Source of the DNA: Nitrososphaera sp.
GTDB lineage: Archaea; Thermoproteota; Nitrososphaeria; Nitrososphaerales; Nitrososphaeraceae
DNA: 33,056 nt
Direction: 5' to 3'
Assembly: GCA_025924355.1 (NCBI GenBank)
Contig: JAICEE010000005.1
Coordinates: 1-33,056, forward strand
Positions 23,757-31,618 of this stretch are shown piece after piece (within the stretch, counting starts at the first letter, position 1; the number at the start of each line of letters is the position of its first letter). Both the position numbers and the translations under genes were made by a program. The notes beneath the pieces are model-generated. The model saw only the letters and a list, made by a program, of their open reading frames with translations, was not told the DNA's origin and ran no database searches.

Positions 23757-25820
23757 TTGACTACTTATGCTATAGCACAAGGAATGTTGAGTGCAAGAAA
23801 AAAAATCGACATATGTGTAGATGCCACAGCACCGACAGTGGGTATCAAGCTTGAAGTACTCAAGGAGGCAAAAATCAAAGCGAAGAAAAAAGGCGTTAGG
23901 ATAAGGTATATTACAGAAATTACCAAAGACAATATCTCTTACTGTAGAGAGCTGGCTCAAATAGTTGAGCTACGCCATCTTGATAATATTCAAGGTAACT
24001 TCGGACTCAGTGAGAGAGGGTATTGTATGGCTATAGCGCCTATTGAAAAAGAAAAGCCTGTAACCCAAGTAATTTATAGCAACGCAAAACAAGTAATCCA
24101 ACAACATCAATCTCTGTTTGAGACGTTATGGAATAAAGCAATACCTGCTAAACTTAAAATAAAGGAAATAGAAGAGGGCAGACCTGTCTTTGGAAGGACT
24201 GAGGTTCTATATGGAGAAGAAGAAAATGCTATCCCAAAAGGTATTGAATTTATGAAGAATGTAAAGAAGACTATGGACATATACTTCGACTACCTAGGGC
24301 CGTCAATAATTATTGAACTTGATACTTACAGACATGGTTTTCTAGAGATTAGACGACGAGGTGGAAAAATACGGGCTTTAACAGAGATTACAGATCAGAA
24401 TATTCACTATTGTAAAGATCTTTTGAAAATAGTTAACGAGCTACGGCATTTAGAAAGGCTCAAGGGTTGTCTGGCAGTAAGTGAAACAGAAATGATTACT
24501 GCTAGAGTATTGCAAGAAGCTAAACCATTAACTGAATTCATTCATAGCAATGCCCAAGACTTTGTACAGCAAGGGCAGTATATCTTTGATGCCTTATGGA
24601 ATAAAGCTGTTCCTGCTGAGCAAAAAATTAAAGAAATCAAAGAAGGCGTAGAACCAGAATTTGTAGAGGTTATTACAGATGGCAGCAAAGCTGCTCGGAT
24701 TATAATGGAATTCGCAAGGTCTGTAAAGAATGAAGCATTGATACTTATGCCTCACAGCAAGAGTATGATAAGGACAGATAAGCTTGGACTTTGGAACCCC
24801 CTTGTTGATGCGGCAGAAAAGGGTGCTCAAGTAAGGATTATCTGTCCGCTATCAGATGAAAATTCGAAAATTGTTAAACGACTATCTGATAGTAGCAGCA
24901 ATATCAAAATTCTCAACGGTCAAGTAACAGAGTCTGGAATATTCATAGCAGATGGCATAAAGTATTTCAGTGTCGAGAATAGGAACGTAGATGCAGAAGA
25001 GGTTTCTGAAGCAATTGGTATGATGATATATTCGAATAGTAAAAAAGGTACTAACCTCTTCAGATCATTTTTTGATGCATTATGGATCCAAATGGATCTA
25101 TATGAAAAACTGAAGACACATGAAAATGCTCAGAAGGAATTTATTAACATAGCAGCTCATGAACTTAGAACGCCAATTCAACCAATACTAGGATTCGCTG
25201 AAGTCCTACAGGGGCTTATCCACAAGGAACCAGAAAGAGCCTATATTGAATCGATATTGAGAAATGCAAGACGACTTCAGACACTCACCGAGCAAATTTT
25301 GGACGTAACAAGAATTGAAAGCCACCGGAATTTGATATTGAAGAAGGAGCTATTCGATCTTAACGAATCTATAATGACTGCAATTGATGACGCTAAGCGC
25401 TATAATGACAAATTAGGCTTGGTAGCGTCAACAAGATTCATTTATACTCCAACAGATAGGATAATGGTTTTTGCTGATAAAAGTAGGATATACCAAGTTC
25501 TTTCTAATTTGCTAGCCAATGCGGTTAAGTTCAATGACAAAAACGGAGACGTGTTCCTATCTGCTGAAAGGCTTGATAATGAAGTTGTTGTCAAAGTTAA
25601 AGATACTGGGTGCGGTCTAAATTCAGACATTCTACCAAAACTGTTCACAAAGTTCATGACTAAGTCAGATAGAGGCACCGGTCTTGGATTGTATATATCA
25701 AAATATATCATCGAGTCACATGGAGGTACGATAAAGGGAGAAAACAACAAAGATGGAAAGGGTGCCACGTTCACTTTTGTTTTACCCCTAGAGCAAAGAG
25801 TAGAGCGTAAAGATCAGTAA
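23757..25820 (+). CDS. sensor histidine kinase with three tandem PLD/TrmB-like sensor modules; true start uncertain
   Basis: Predicted cytosolic, no membrane helix. Residues 1-135 and 146-292 are two copies of a sensor module (RIRYITEITKDNISYCRELAQIV...ELRHL...GNFGLSE; KIRALTEITDQNIHYCKDLLKIVNELRHLERLKG), and 303-445 is a third, more diverged copy. The kinase follows: phospho-acceptor His468 in NIAAHELRTPIQP, N box around Asn588, Asp616 in KDTGCG and GTGLGL at 640-645. No receiver domain and no adjacent response regulator, as is usual in these archaea. Module 2 begins GRTEVLYGEEE; the equivalent GEKTQILYGED lies in frame just upstream of this TTG (from 23724), where no ATG, GTG or TTG exists back to the stop at 23628. 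The real N-terminus is thus longer than called. Confidence 0.88.
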   Translation: MTTYAIAQGMLSARKKIDICVDATAPTVGIKLEVLKEAKIKAKKKGVRIRYITEITKDNISYCRELAQIVELRHLDNIQGNFGLSERGYCMAIAPIEKEKPVTQVIYSNAKQVIQQHQSLFETLWNKAIPAKLKIKEIEEGRPVFGRTEVLYGEEENAIPKGIEFMKNVKKTMDIYFDYLGPSIIIELDTYRHGFLEIRRRGGKIRALTEITDQNIHYCKDLLKIVNELRHLERLKGCLAVSETEMITARVLQEAKPLTEFIHSNAQDFVQQGQYIFDALWNKAVPAEQKIKEIKEGVEPEFVEVITDGSKAARIIMEFARSVKNEALILMPHSKSMIRTDKLGLWNPLVDAAEKGAQVRIICPLSDENSKIVKRLSDSSSNIKILNGQVTESGIFIADGIKYFSVENRNVDAEEVSEAIGMMIYSNSKKGTNLFRSFFDALWIQMDLYEKLKTHENAQKEFINIAAHELRTPIQPILGFAEVLQGLIHKEPERAYIESILRNARRLQTLTEQILDVTRIESHRNLILKKELFDLNESIMTAIDDAKRYNDKLGLVASTRFIYTPTDRIMVFADKSRIYQVLSNLLANAVKFNDKNGDVFLSAERLDNEVVVKVKDTGCGLNSDILPKLFTKFMTKSDRGTGLGLYISKYIIESHGGTIKGENNKDGKGATFTFVLPLEQRVERKDQ

Positions 25821-26032
25821 TAATACACCTACTCCACAATGCATTCAAGTGGATATAACTCCCAAACAAGAGAACAGCAGAATTTATGTTATATGATGTA
25901 GCCAATGTGTGCGATTATTTCATCTCTGACTTTATAACCGATTTTATGGTTTGATAATAGACTTGATATTTTTCTGCCAATTGCTAGTAGTAGAATGTGT
26001 ATGTTCGTCTATCAGGTGCCCTGGCAATTATA

Positions 26033-26049
26033 GTAACTAAAATAGTTAC
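26033..26049. repeat. 17-bp inverted repeat, GTAACTA / TAGTTAC
   Basis: Seven-bp perfect arms with a 3-bp AAA spacer in the gap after the histidine kinase. Could be an operator half-site pair or chance. Confidence 0.4.
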
Positions 26050-26187
26050 ATTGTAATCAGTTCATGATCGATAATGTAACATGGCAACCTTCAATACAGT
26101 ATAACAACTGCATCCTCCTCCCTCTCTTTTACTGTCCTCTTCAAAGTTATGTGTGTGATACATGCAGTGTATAGCTTTCATCTCATA

Positions 26188-26232
26188 ATCCCAATACTGG
26201 GATCAATACACAAACATCTGACAAAACAGATG
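26188..26232. repeat. two adjacent 6-bp-stem inverted repeats
   Basis: ATCCCA/TGGGAT with 4-nt loop at 26188-26203 and CATCTG/CAGATG with 6-nt loop at 26215-26232, separated by 11 nt. If transcribed they would give two neighbouring hairpins. Confidence 0.4.
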
Positions 26233-26418
26233 AACGTTTTCTTAGCAAACTTTGGAGTTAAGCACAATGACTTAATGATAACCTTTCTAAACTAATATAT
26301 TCAAACCAGCAGAGCTTCGAAAGCCCTCGTTCAAAGAGCTTTTACCTTGAAACAAGAAGAAGAATTGAGGGACTCTTCGGATTATATAAATGAAATTTCT
26401 ATAAGACAAGGAGCAGCT

Positions 26419-26468
26419 AATCTCGCTTTTTAATAAAACCAATGATTCCGCTTATTAGAAAGCGGGTT
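26419..26468. repeat. imperfect inverted repeat upstream of the DUF373 gene
   Basis: Left arm 26419-26436 and right arm 26452-26468 pair over about 17 positions; the two internal mismatches become G-U pairs if RNA. It lies just before the TATA box at 26481, thus upstream of the expected transcript, so a DNA site or the end of an unseen RNA are both possible. Confidence 0.45.
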
Positions 26469-26480
26469 AAATTAATTAAT

Positions 26481-26488
26481 CTATAAAC
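26481..26488 (+). promoter_or_regulatory. TATA box of the DUF373 gene
   Basis: CTATAAAC centred about 28 nt before the ATG at 26513. It rules against the in-frame TTG at 26492, which would be too close. Confidence 0.6.
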
Positions 26489-26512
26489 AATTTGATAGGT
26501 ACTGACAGCAAG

Positions 26513-27664
26513 ATGCCGTATTATATGAACCATGCCAGCGTAAAAGGAGCAAGCAAAGAAGCTATTTATAGCAAGATCTTGGTGCTCTGCATAGACAGGG
26601 ATAACGACATTGGCTCAAAGGGCGGCATTGATACACCAATAGTCGGCCGCGATGCATGCATCAATGCTGGGACTAGGCTTGCACTTGAGGATCCAGAGGA
26701 TGCAGACTCCAATGCCATTTTTGGCGCAGTCAAAACATACGAGGAACTTGTGAGCAAGGGCTACGATGCTGAGGTTGCGGTAGTAGCTGGCAAGTTCAAT
26801 AGGGGTGTCGAGGCTGACGAGAAGATAAGCCTTGAAGTGAAAAGCATACTTGATAGATATCGCGCAGACGGCGCAGTTATTGTCTCTGATGGCGAGGACG
26901 ACGAGACAATCCTACCTGTCATTCAATCAAGAGTGCCTGTGATATCAGTGCGGCGTGTAATTATCCGGCATAGTAGAAGTGTTGAGTATTCGTACGCAGT
27001 GCTGGGCCGGTATCTTAGAATGCTCGTTTATGATTCCCAGTATTCAAAGTTCTTTTTAGGCGTCCCCGGCATCCTGCTAGCAGCAGGGGCACTTGCCGTT
27101 ATATTCGATGCGGCAAAATGGATAACTGCAATTGTGCTTGCAATCCTTGGTGGTGCATTCATCGTCAGGGCATTTGATATCGACAAGGCATTAAGCTCAT
27201 TTGGCAGGCTGACTCCAACGTCATTTATTAAGATATTCTCAATCATCGGCGGCGTGCTTATCATACTTGCAGCCATTGCAAACGGCATATCTAGCATACC
27301 ATCCAACATAATTACTCCTGAAATGAGTGCACTTGACATCGTTTCAAACAGGATTATAGTGGGAAGATTTGCCGACAGTACGATAACTCTGCTATGGATA
27401 GGAATTGCTACAATCATCGGCGGCGTCCTGTTGAGCGATTGGTTCAAGGGAAGCAGCAGGATTATGTCTGATATACTGCGCCTTACTGTACTTGCGCTAC
27501 TATATATCCCACTATTGCAGTTTACATCCGTGCTTACAGCAGGGACAAACCCATTTACGCTCATTTCATCTCTGCTAATAGGTCTTGCAGTATCGCTTGT
27601 AGCTGCAACAGTCCTTTACTATTATTTTAGGAACAGAAAAGGTGGCGAAGTTCTGAAACACTAA
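26513..27664 (+). CDS. DUF373 family membrane protein
   Basis: Archaeal membrane protein family of unknown role. From this ATG there are 383 residues. The N-terminal ~150 residues are soluble: KILVLCIDRDNDIGSKGGIDTPIVGRDACINAGTRLALEDPEDADSNAIFGAVKTY is the family hallmark, followed by AVVAGKFNRGVEAD and AVIVSDGEDDE, suggesting a nucleotide- or metal-binding domain. The C-terminal half has about six membrane helices, starting FLGVPGILLAAGALAVIF. Followed 7 bp later by a small ORF. Confidence 0.87.
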   Translation: MPYYMNHASVKGASKEAIYSKILVLCIDRDNDIGSKGGIDTPIVGRDACINAGTRLALEDPEDADSNAIFGAVKTYEELVSKGYDAEVAVVAGKFNRGVEADEKISLEVKSILDRYRADGAVIVSDGEDDETILPVIQSRVPVISVRRVIIRHSRSVEYSYAVLGRYLRMLVYDSQYSKFFLGVPGILLAAGALAVIFDAAKWITAIVLAILGGAFIVRAFDIDKALSSFGRLTPTSFIKIFSIIGGVLIILAAIANGISSIPSNIITPEMSALDIVSNRIIVGRFADSTITLLWIGIATIIGGVLLSDWFKGSSRIMSDILRLTVLALLYIPLLQFTSVLTAGTNPFTLISSLLIGLAVSLVAATVLYYYFRNRKGGEVLKH

Positions 27665-27671
27665 TGTAAAG

Positions 27672-27860
27672 GTGACTGCAATAAAAATTACGATGCCACA
27701 ACAGCACGGAGACTATGATCCAAAACAGCAAAAATGGTTTTGCAGCTACTGGATGTCGCAAGAAGAATGGTTAGACATACACAACTATGCAGTGCCTGCT
27801 CTACTGCAGGACCAAGAGAAAGAGTCAGCGGCAAAAGAGAATGACTATGACGAAGAATGA
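27672..27860 (+). CDS. small acidic hypothetical, 62 residues
   Basis: A short open frame with protein-like composition: aromatic-rich middle (QQKWFCSYWMSQEEWLDIHNYAVPALL) and an acidic end (AKENDYDEE). The start is GTG at 27672 or ATG at 27693. It follows the DUF373 gene by 7 bp and precedes the Nudix gene by 42 bp on the same strand, so a place in that operon is plausible. No family recognised. Confidence 0.5.
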   Translation: MTAIKITMPQQHGDYDPKQQKWFCSYWMSQEEWLDIHNYAVPALLQDQEKESAAKENDYDEE

Positions 27861-27902
27861 TAGTGCAAAAAATTTACAAACAACCAGATCAATCACAGAC
27901 TA

Positions 27903-28337
27903 TTGATAGACGAGCGGTCGGCTGGTGCAGTGGTATTTTATATGGAAGACAATTCCGAGCCGGAATACCTGTTATTGCATTACTCAGCCGGTCACTGGGA
28001 CTTTCCAAAGGGTAACATTGAGGCTGGCGAAAATGAAAAGCAGACGGCTACTCGTGAAATTCAGGAAGAGACCTGCATTACTGATGTTGAATTTCTAGAT
28101 GGCTTCCGCATGAAGATTGAATACAAATACAGGCATGGCAAGAAGCTCGTGCGAAAGGAGGTTGTGTTGTATCTTGCACGGGCGCGCACACGCAAAGTGA
28201 TCCTTTCACATGAGCACATTGGCTTTGCATGGAGAAAATTCGATGACGCAATGCAGCAACTGACTTATCTAAACGCCAAAAACCTATTGTCCGCTGCAAA
28301 AAAATATCTTCATCAACACTCATTTGCCTATCGATAA
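27903..28337 (+). CDS. Nudix hydrolase, Ap4A-hydrolase-like
   Basis: A 144-residue hydrolase. The Nudix box is GNIEAGENEKQTATREIQEETCI (G x5 E x7 REUxEE), with Cys where Gly is usual at the second last position. The N-terminus (SAGAVVFYMEDNSEPEYLLLHYSAGHWDFPKG) is characteristic of diadenosine tetraphosphatases of the MutT/Ap4A group, making removal of alarmone-like Ap4A the best guess. The start is TTG. The 3' end overlaps the convergent pyrF by 18 bp. Confidence 0.88.
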   Translation: MIDERSAGAVVFYMEDNSEPEYLLLHYSAGHWDFPKGNIEAGENEKQTATREIQEETCITDVEFLDGFRMKIEYKYRHGKKLVRKEVVLYLARARTRKVILSHEHIGFAWRKFDDAMQQLTYLNAKNLLSAAKKYLHQHSFAYR

Positions 28338-29054
28338 AATTCTGTTTTGGATTTCTCCTGCGACCTTGGCAGGCTGCTTGGCCTCAACTATTGACCTGCC
28401 AATTATTAAATAATCTGCGCCGTTTCTGATTGCCTGTCCTGCATCGCCGCCCTGCGCTCCAACTCCAGGTGAATATACCGGCAGTCGTCCTGCGACTTCT
28501 TTTAAAATCTCATCTCGAGTTGCGCCCACCACTATGCCGTCGACACCTGCAGTCTCCGCCCTTTCAAAAAACATTTTGTATAGTCCGCGTCCTTGTATTT
28601 TGAGCCCAAAGCCTTCTTTTGCCTCTGGGTGGCTCATGTAGACAAGCGCAATGATGCCGGCATTTGCCTTGTGTGCCTTTTGCACTAGCGAGGCAAGCGT
28701 GTCTCTACCAATAAAGGGATTTGCTATGGCAGCATCAAATCCCATCTTTGTTAGGTGGTCGACGGCAACAGCGTTGGTGGTTTCAATGTCGTTCAGCTTG
28801 ATGTCTGCTATCGATTGTAGCCCAAAAGAGTGGGCTAGTTTGTTTATGCGCAAAATTTCAGACGCAGAGAGCGGTAGGATGATATGGAAGTTCATTTTGA
28901 CGGCGCAGACGTGGTGCTCGACTTCACAGATGGTCTTTGCTGCAAGTTCTGGCAGCCTTTGATTGCCTCGTGGTCTAGGATCAAGGGCAAGAACTATTGG
29001 GCTTTTTTTTTCAATAGCCGCTGCAGCAATTCTTTGGAAAAATGGCCTAGTCAT
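28320..29054 (-). CDS. pyrF: orotidine 5'-phosphate decarboxylase
   Basis: Makes UMP from OMP, the last step of de novo UMP synthesis. The TIM-barrel landmarks are VLALDPRPRG, CAVKMNFHIIL, the catalytic SIADIKLNDIETTN (D-K-D array), and GVDGIVVGATRDE with PVYSPGVGAQGGDAGQAIRNGADYLIIGRSIVEA for phosphate binding. The 244-residue length is normal. The pathway partner pyrE is at 5.5 kb. It overlaps the upstream unknown gene by 8 bp, suggesting coupling. Confidence 0.94.
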   Translation of the reverse strand: MTRPFFQRIAAAAIEKKSPIVLALDPRPRGNQRLPELAAKTICEVEHHVCAVKMNFHIILPLSASEILRINKLAHSFGLQSIADIKLNDIETTNAVAVDHLTKMGFDAAIANPFIGRDTLASLVQKAHKANAGIIALVYMSHPEAKEGFGLKIQGRGLYKMFFERAETAGVDGIVVGATRDEILKEVAGRLPVYSPGVGAQGGDAGQAIRNGADYLIIGRSIVEAKQPAKVAGEIQNRILSIGK

Positions 29055-29727
29055 AGGTCTTTACCAGCGGGTGATCCTCTGCCAGTCTTATCACCTTGAG
29101 ATAAACGTATCCGTGTTCATCCAGTCTTGTCAAGAATGTTGGCTGATCGGCCCTTTGACTGCTGTAGCGCAAAAATGGCTCCTTTGGCTCTTCTTCCACA
29201 GTTACATAGTAAAAGTAGGAAATGGTCTCATTGTCATTTGCGCTCATTGCAGTCCCTAGCACGATCTTGCCTCCGCGTTCTTTGAACAGAAAGAGCGGCA
29301 AGGGGGGCTCATCGTATATTGTCTTATAGGCTGCCACCTTGGCAAGGCTTGGTAGATCCTTAAGCTTTATGACCGTGTAGCCTGATCGTTTGTCAATCCT
29401 CGCAGATCTTGCAAGCGAGCGGGGGAACTTTTCCACCTTGAGAATAGGCGAATAAACATATGTAGGATTGTCAACCGAGCTGGCAAGCAACACTTCTTCA
29501 ATGCCGCTGCTTACTCTGTAGGCCAGGTACTGACTATCCTTTGAGTCTTCTTGTGTATAATAGATCACAGGCCTTCCATTGATGATATCAGTCTGAACGG
29601 CAAGCACCTCGCGTTTGTTAAACTGAAGTGAAAATGCAGGCAAAGGAGTCCGCTCAAGCGCGCATACTAGCCTTCCAAAATCCCTGAGGCTTGTAAGCGC
29701 AATGTAGCATGGAGCCTTAAGCTGCAA
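29047..29727 (-). CDS. hypothetical, 226 residues, coupled to pyrF
   Basis: Soluble, strand-rich protein (REVLAVQTDIINGRPVIYYTQEDSKDSQYLAY; KIVLGTAMSANDNETISYFYYVTVEEEPKEPF) with no membrane segment, no zinc cysteines and no motif I recognise. The start is TTG. Its end overlaps the pyrF start by 8 bp, so the two are probably translated from one mRNA; a role in pyrimidine or PRPP metabolism would be a guess. Divergent from the 100-residue gene at 29788. Confidence 0.68.
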   Translation of the reverse strand: MQLKAPCYIALTSLRDFGRLVCALERTPLPAFSLQFNKREVLAVQTDIINGRPVIYYTQEDSKDSQYLAYRVSSGIEEVLLASSVDNPTYVYSPILKVEKFPRSLARSARIDKRSGYTVIKLKDLPSLAKVAAYKTIYDEPPLPLFLFKERGGKIVLGTAMSANDNETISYFYYVTVEEEPKEPFLRYSSQRADQPTFLTRLDEHGYVYLKVIRLAEDHPLVKTYD

Positions 29728-29787
29728 ATCGCGATATTGTTAATACTTATGATATTAAAGTCATCCGTTGAGGTAGAATGATTATCA

Positions 29788-30090
29788 TTGGAGAAGCTGA
29801 ACAGGCTTGTAGAGCAGGCCAAATCAATTGTTCTTGAAAGTAGCAACCCAGACAGGATGTCGCTATGGCGTGCCTACGTGGCCCTTGAATACGCAATATT
29901 GGATCTGAAATTACGTCACGGCCTTGAGGGGAATCCTCCCCCCAAGCCTGTCAAGTCAGCAGACCTTGCTGCTGCAAAATCAATGATTGGTAGGCTTAAT
30001 CTATCATCCAGCGACAAGAAAAAACTGCTCTATGACCTGCGCTCATGCAGGGATATCGTAAAGGCGCTGGTGGCAAGTAAGCTACGATGA
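29788..30090 (+). CDS. helical hypothetical, 100 residues
   Basis: A small, highly helical, basic-tailed protein (NRLVEQAKSIVLESSNPDRMSLWRAYVALEYAILDLKLRHGLEG; SSDKKKLLYDLRSCRDIVKALVASKLR) with a Pro-rich linker (NPPPKPVKS) between two helical halves. No family recognised. The start is TTG. The 3' end overlaps convergent purA by 9 bp. Confidence 0.62.
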   Translation: MEKLNRLVEQAKSIVLESSNPDRMSLWRAYVALEYAILDLKLRHGLEGNPPPKPVKSADLAAAKSMIGRLNLSSSDKKKLLYDLRSCRDIVKALVASKLR

Positions 30091-31089
30091 CCTGCGGTCT
30101 ATAACATCGTAGACCTCTCTTCCCGTGCCAATTAGGGTCACCTTCAGGCCGGTCTCGCCTTCAATGTTTTCAATGAATTTTTTTGCATTCTCTGGCAACT
30201 TTGTGTATTCGCGCAAGCCTGCAGACCGTGGGAAAATGACGTCCAGCTTTGTGACTGCAACTTGCGTTGCACTGTTGAGCCTGATCGCTTTCTTGGCAAG
30301 CTCCATATCAAAAGGCGCAGCCCTCCTCTGCCTGCCTGTGACGCTCCCATGCTCGATCCAGCCGCGCTTTCTTGCCTCTTCTTCGCTCAGCTCATTATCA
30401 AGCGGTCCGCTGCCAACACGTGTAACATATGCCTTAAAGACCACTAGTATTTCGTCGACTCTTTTTGGTCCAATGCCAATATGTGAACAGATGCCAGAAG
30501 CAGTCACGTCACTTGATGTGACATAGGGATAGCCACCATGAAACAGCGACAAATAAGTGCCCTGTGTCCCTTCCACTATCACCCTCTCATTGTTGTGTAG
30601 AGCATAGTTAACTGAATTGCTGACATCTTCCATGTAAAGCGATAATTCTGGAATGTCTCTTGCAAGCTTGAGCCTCCGGAGCGCTCTGTCAGCATTAGCC
30701 GGGCCAGTTCCGGTGCCTGTAGTGCCCACCTTGCTCTTGAGGTGGTCTTCGCCTATGTCACGGTCAATATGTATTTGCTCAATGATGCCGCACTGACTGT
30801 CCACAAATGTCCTGTCGTCTGCCTGAAACTTCTCTATTTCATCTACCAAAACCTGCGGGTTGACAAGTACTCCCGCGCCTACCAAAAGCCTAGTTGTCGG
30901 GTTGAGTACAGCACTTGGTAACATGCGCACCTTGTACTCCTTGCCTTCGAAAGTAAAAGTGTGACCTGCATTTGGACCAACGCCTCCACGCACAGCAACC
31001 GCAGGGTTGTCCTTTTTCGCCAAGTAGGCTATAATCTTGCCCTTTCCTTCATCTCCATAGAATCCGCCGACTGTAACAAGGCATGGCAT
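30082..31089 (-). CDS. purA: adenylosuccinate synthetase, short archaeal form
   Basis: GTP-dependent condensation of IMP and aspartate, the first step from IMP to AMP. The N-terminal GGFYGDEGKGK is the nucleotide/catalytic motif, followed by GGVGPNAGHTF; VGTTGTGTGPANADRALR binds IMP; EGTQGTYLSLFHGGYPYVTSSDVTASG is conserved. At 335 residues it is about 90 shorter than the bacterial enzyme, as usual in archaea. Divergent from the gene at 31166. Confidence 0.95.
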   Translation of the reverse strand: MPCLVTVGGFYGDEGKGKIIAYLAKKDNPAVAVRGGVGPNAGHTFTFEGKEYKVRMLPSAVLNPTTRLLVGAGVLVNPQVLVDEIEKFQADDRTFVDSQCGIIEQIHIDRDIGEDHLKSKVGTTGTGTGPANADRALRRLKLARDIPELSLYMEDVSNSVNYALHNNERVIVEGTQGTYLSLFHGGYPYVTSSDVTASGICSHIGIGPKRVDEILVVFKAYVTRVGSGPLDNELSEEEARKRGWIEHGSVTGRQRRAAPFDMELAKKAIRLNSATQVAVTKLDVIFPRSAGLREYTKLPENAKKFIENIEGETGLKVTLIGTGREVYDVIDRRSS

Positions 31090-31165
31090 AAGGTTCTCTC
31101 CTACTAGTGTAGTTATTTAATTCATCCTTAAAATAAGATAAATCCCTCCATTATGCAATCTAATC

Positions 31166-31618
31166 ATGAATAATGCAGCTGGCAACATCATCCAAATACT
31201 TGCAGACCTGCCGGATTTTTTGCGAAAACAAATGCTGCAAAACCGTCTCAAAGAGTTCTATGAAATGAGCGATGACGAAAAGAGCGAAATGATAAACATG
31301 GCATTAGCAGCAGCGCCCACGATAGATCCAAATAAATTGTCTATCCTTTTCAAGACCTGGCTTGAATTATTATCAGAATTTGATGCAGAAAAGCGTGGAG
31401 TGATGTTCCAGACCTACTGCATGCAGATTTTGGCAAATCCTTGCTCTATTACAAAGCTTGACTTTAAGTCGTTGACCACTGCTTTTGTGTCACTTAATCA
31501 AGTACAGCGAGAGCGCCTAACAGATTCATTGCATGAAGTGCTCCTCGGTATGCCAAACAGGAGCAAAATAATAAAGATGATTCCGGAGCACTCGCTAAAA
31601 ACTGTCGGGCTGAAATGA
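31166..31618 (+). CDS. helical hypothetical, 150 residues
   Basis: All-helical soluble protein without cysteine clusters or membrane segments. The parts ADLPDFLRKQMLQNRLKEFYEMSDDEKSEMINMALAAAP and KLSILFKTWLELLSEFDAEKRGVMFQTYC look like repeated helical hairpins, and a third similar helical unit follows (LTTAFVSLNQVQRERLTDSLHEVLLGMP), so an internal repeat is possible. No family recognised. The stop codon is directly adjacent to the end of the convergent zinc-ribbon gene. Confidence 0.65.
   Translation: MNNAAGNIIQILADLPDFLRKQMLQNRLKEFYEMSDDEKSEMINMALAAAPTIDPNKLSILFKTWLELLSEFDAEKRGVMFQTYCMQILANPCSITKLDFKSLTTAFVSLNQVQRERLTDSLHEVLLGMPNRSKIIKMIPEHSLKTVGLK

Larger units (their letters stand above)
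25821..26512. other. 692-bp non-coding stretch with several inverted repeats
   Basis: The largest gap in the window. No intact gene recognised. It holds small perfect inverted repeats at 26033-26049, 26188-26203 and 26215-26232, a longer imperfect one at 26419-26468, and the TATA box of the DUF373 gene. Short open frames exist (48 codons from ATG at 26149; about 40 codons ending near 26392), but neither looks like a known protein. Confidence 0.55.

Noticed and set aside
26149-26295. 48-codon open frame starting ATG in the 692-bp gap
   Set aside because: Length is within chance for this base composition; hydrophobic start but no motif or promoter at a fitting distance.
26318-26345. T-arm-like sequence with GTTCAAA loop
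   Set aside because: Only three stem pairs form, and no acceptor stem or anticodon arm lies at tRNA distance.
27028-27564. 178-codon open frame antisense to the DUF373 gene
   Set aside because: Mirror frame of a well-supported membrane protein; its Met/Ser/Ile-rich content comes from the opposite-strand hydrophobic codons.
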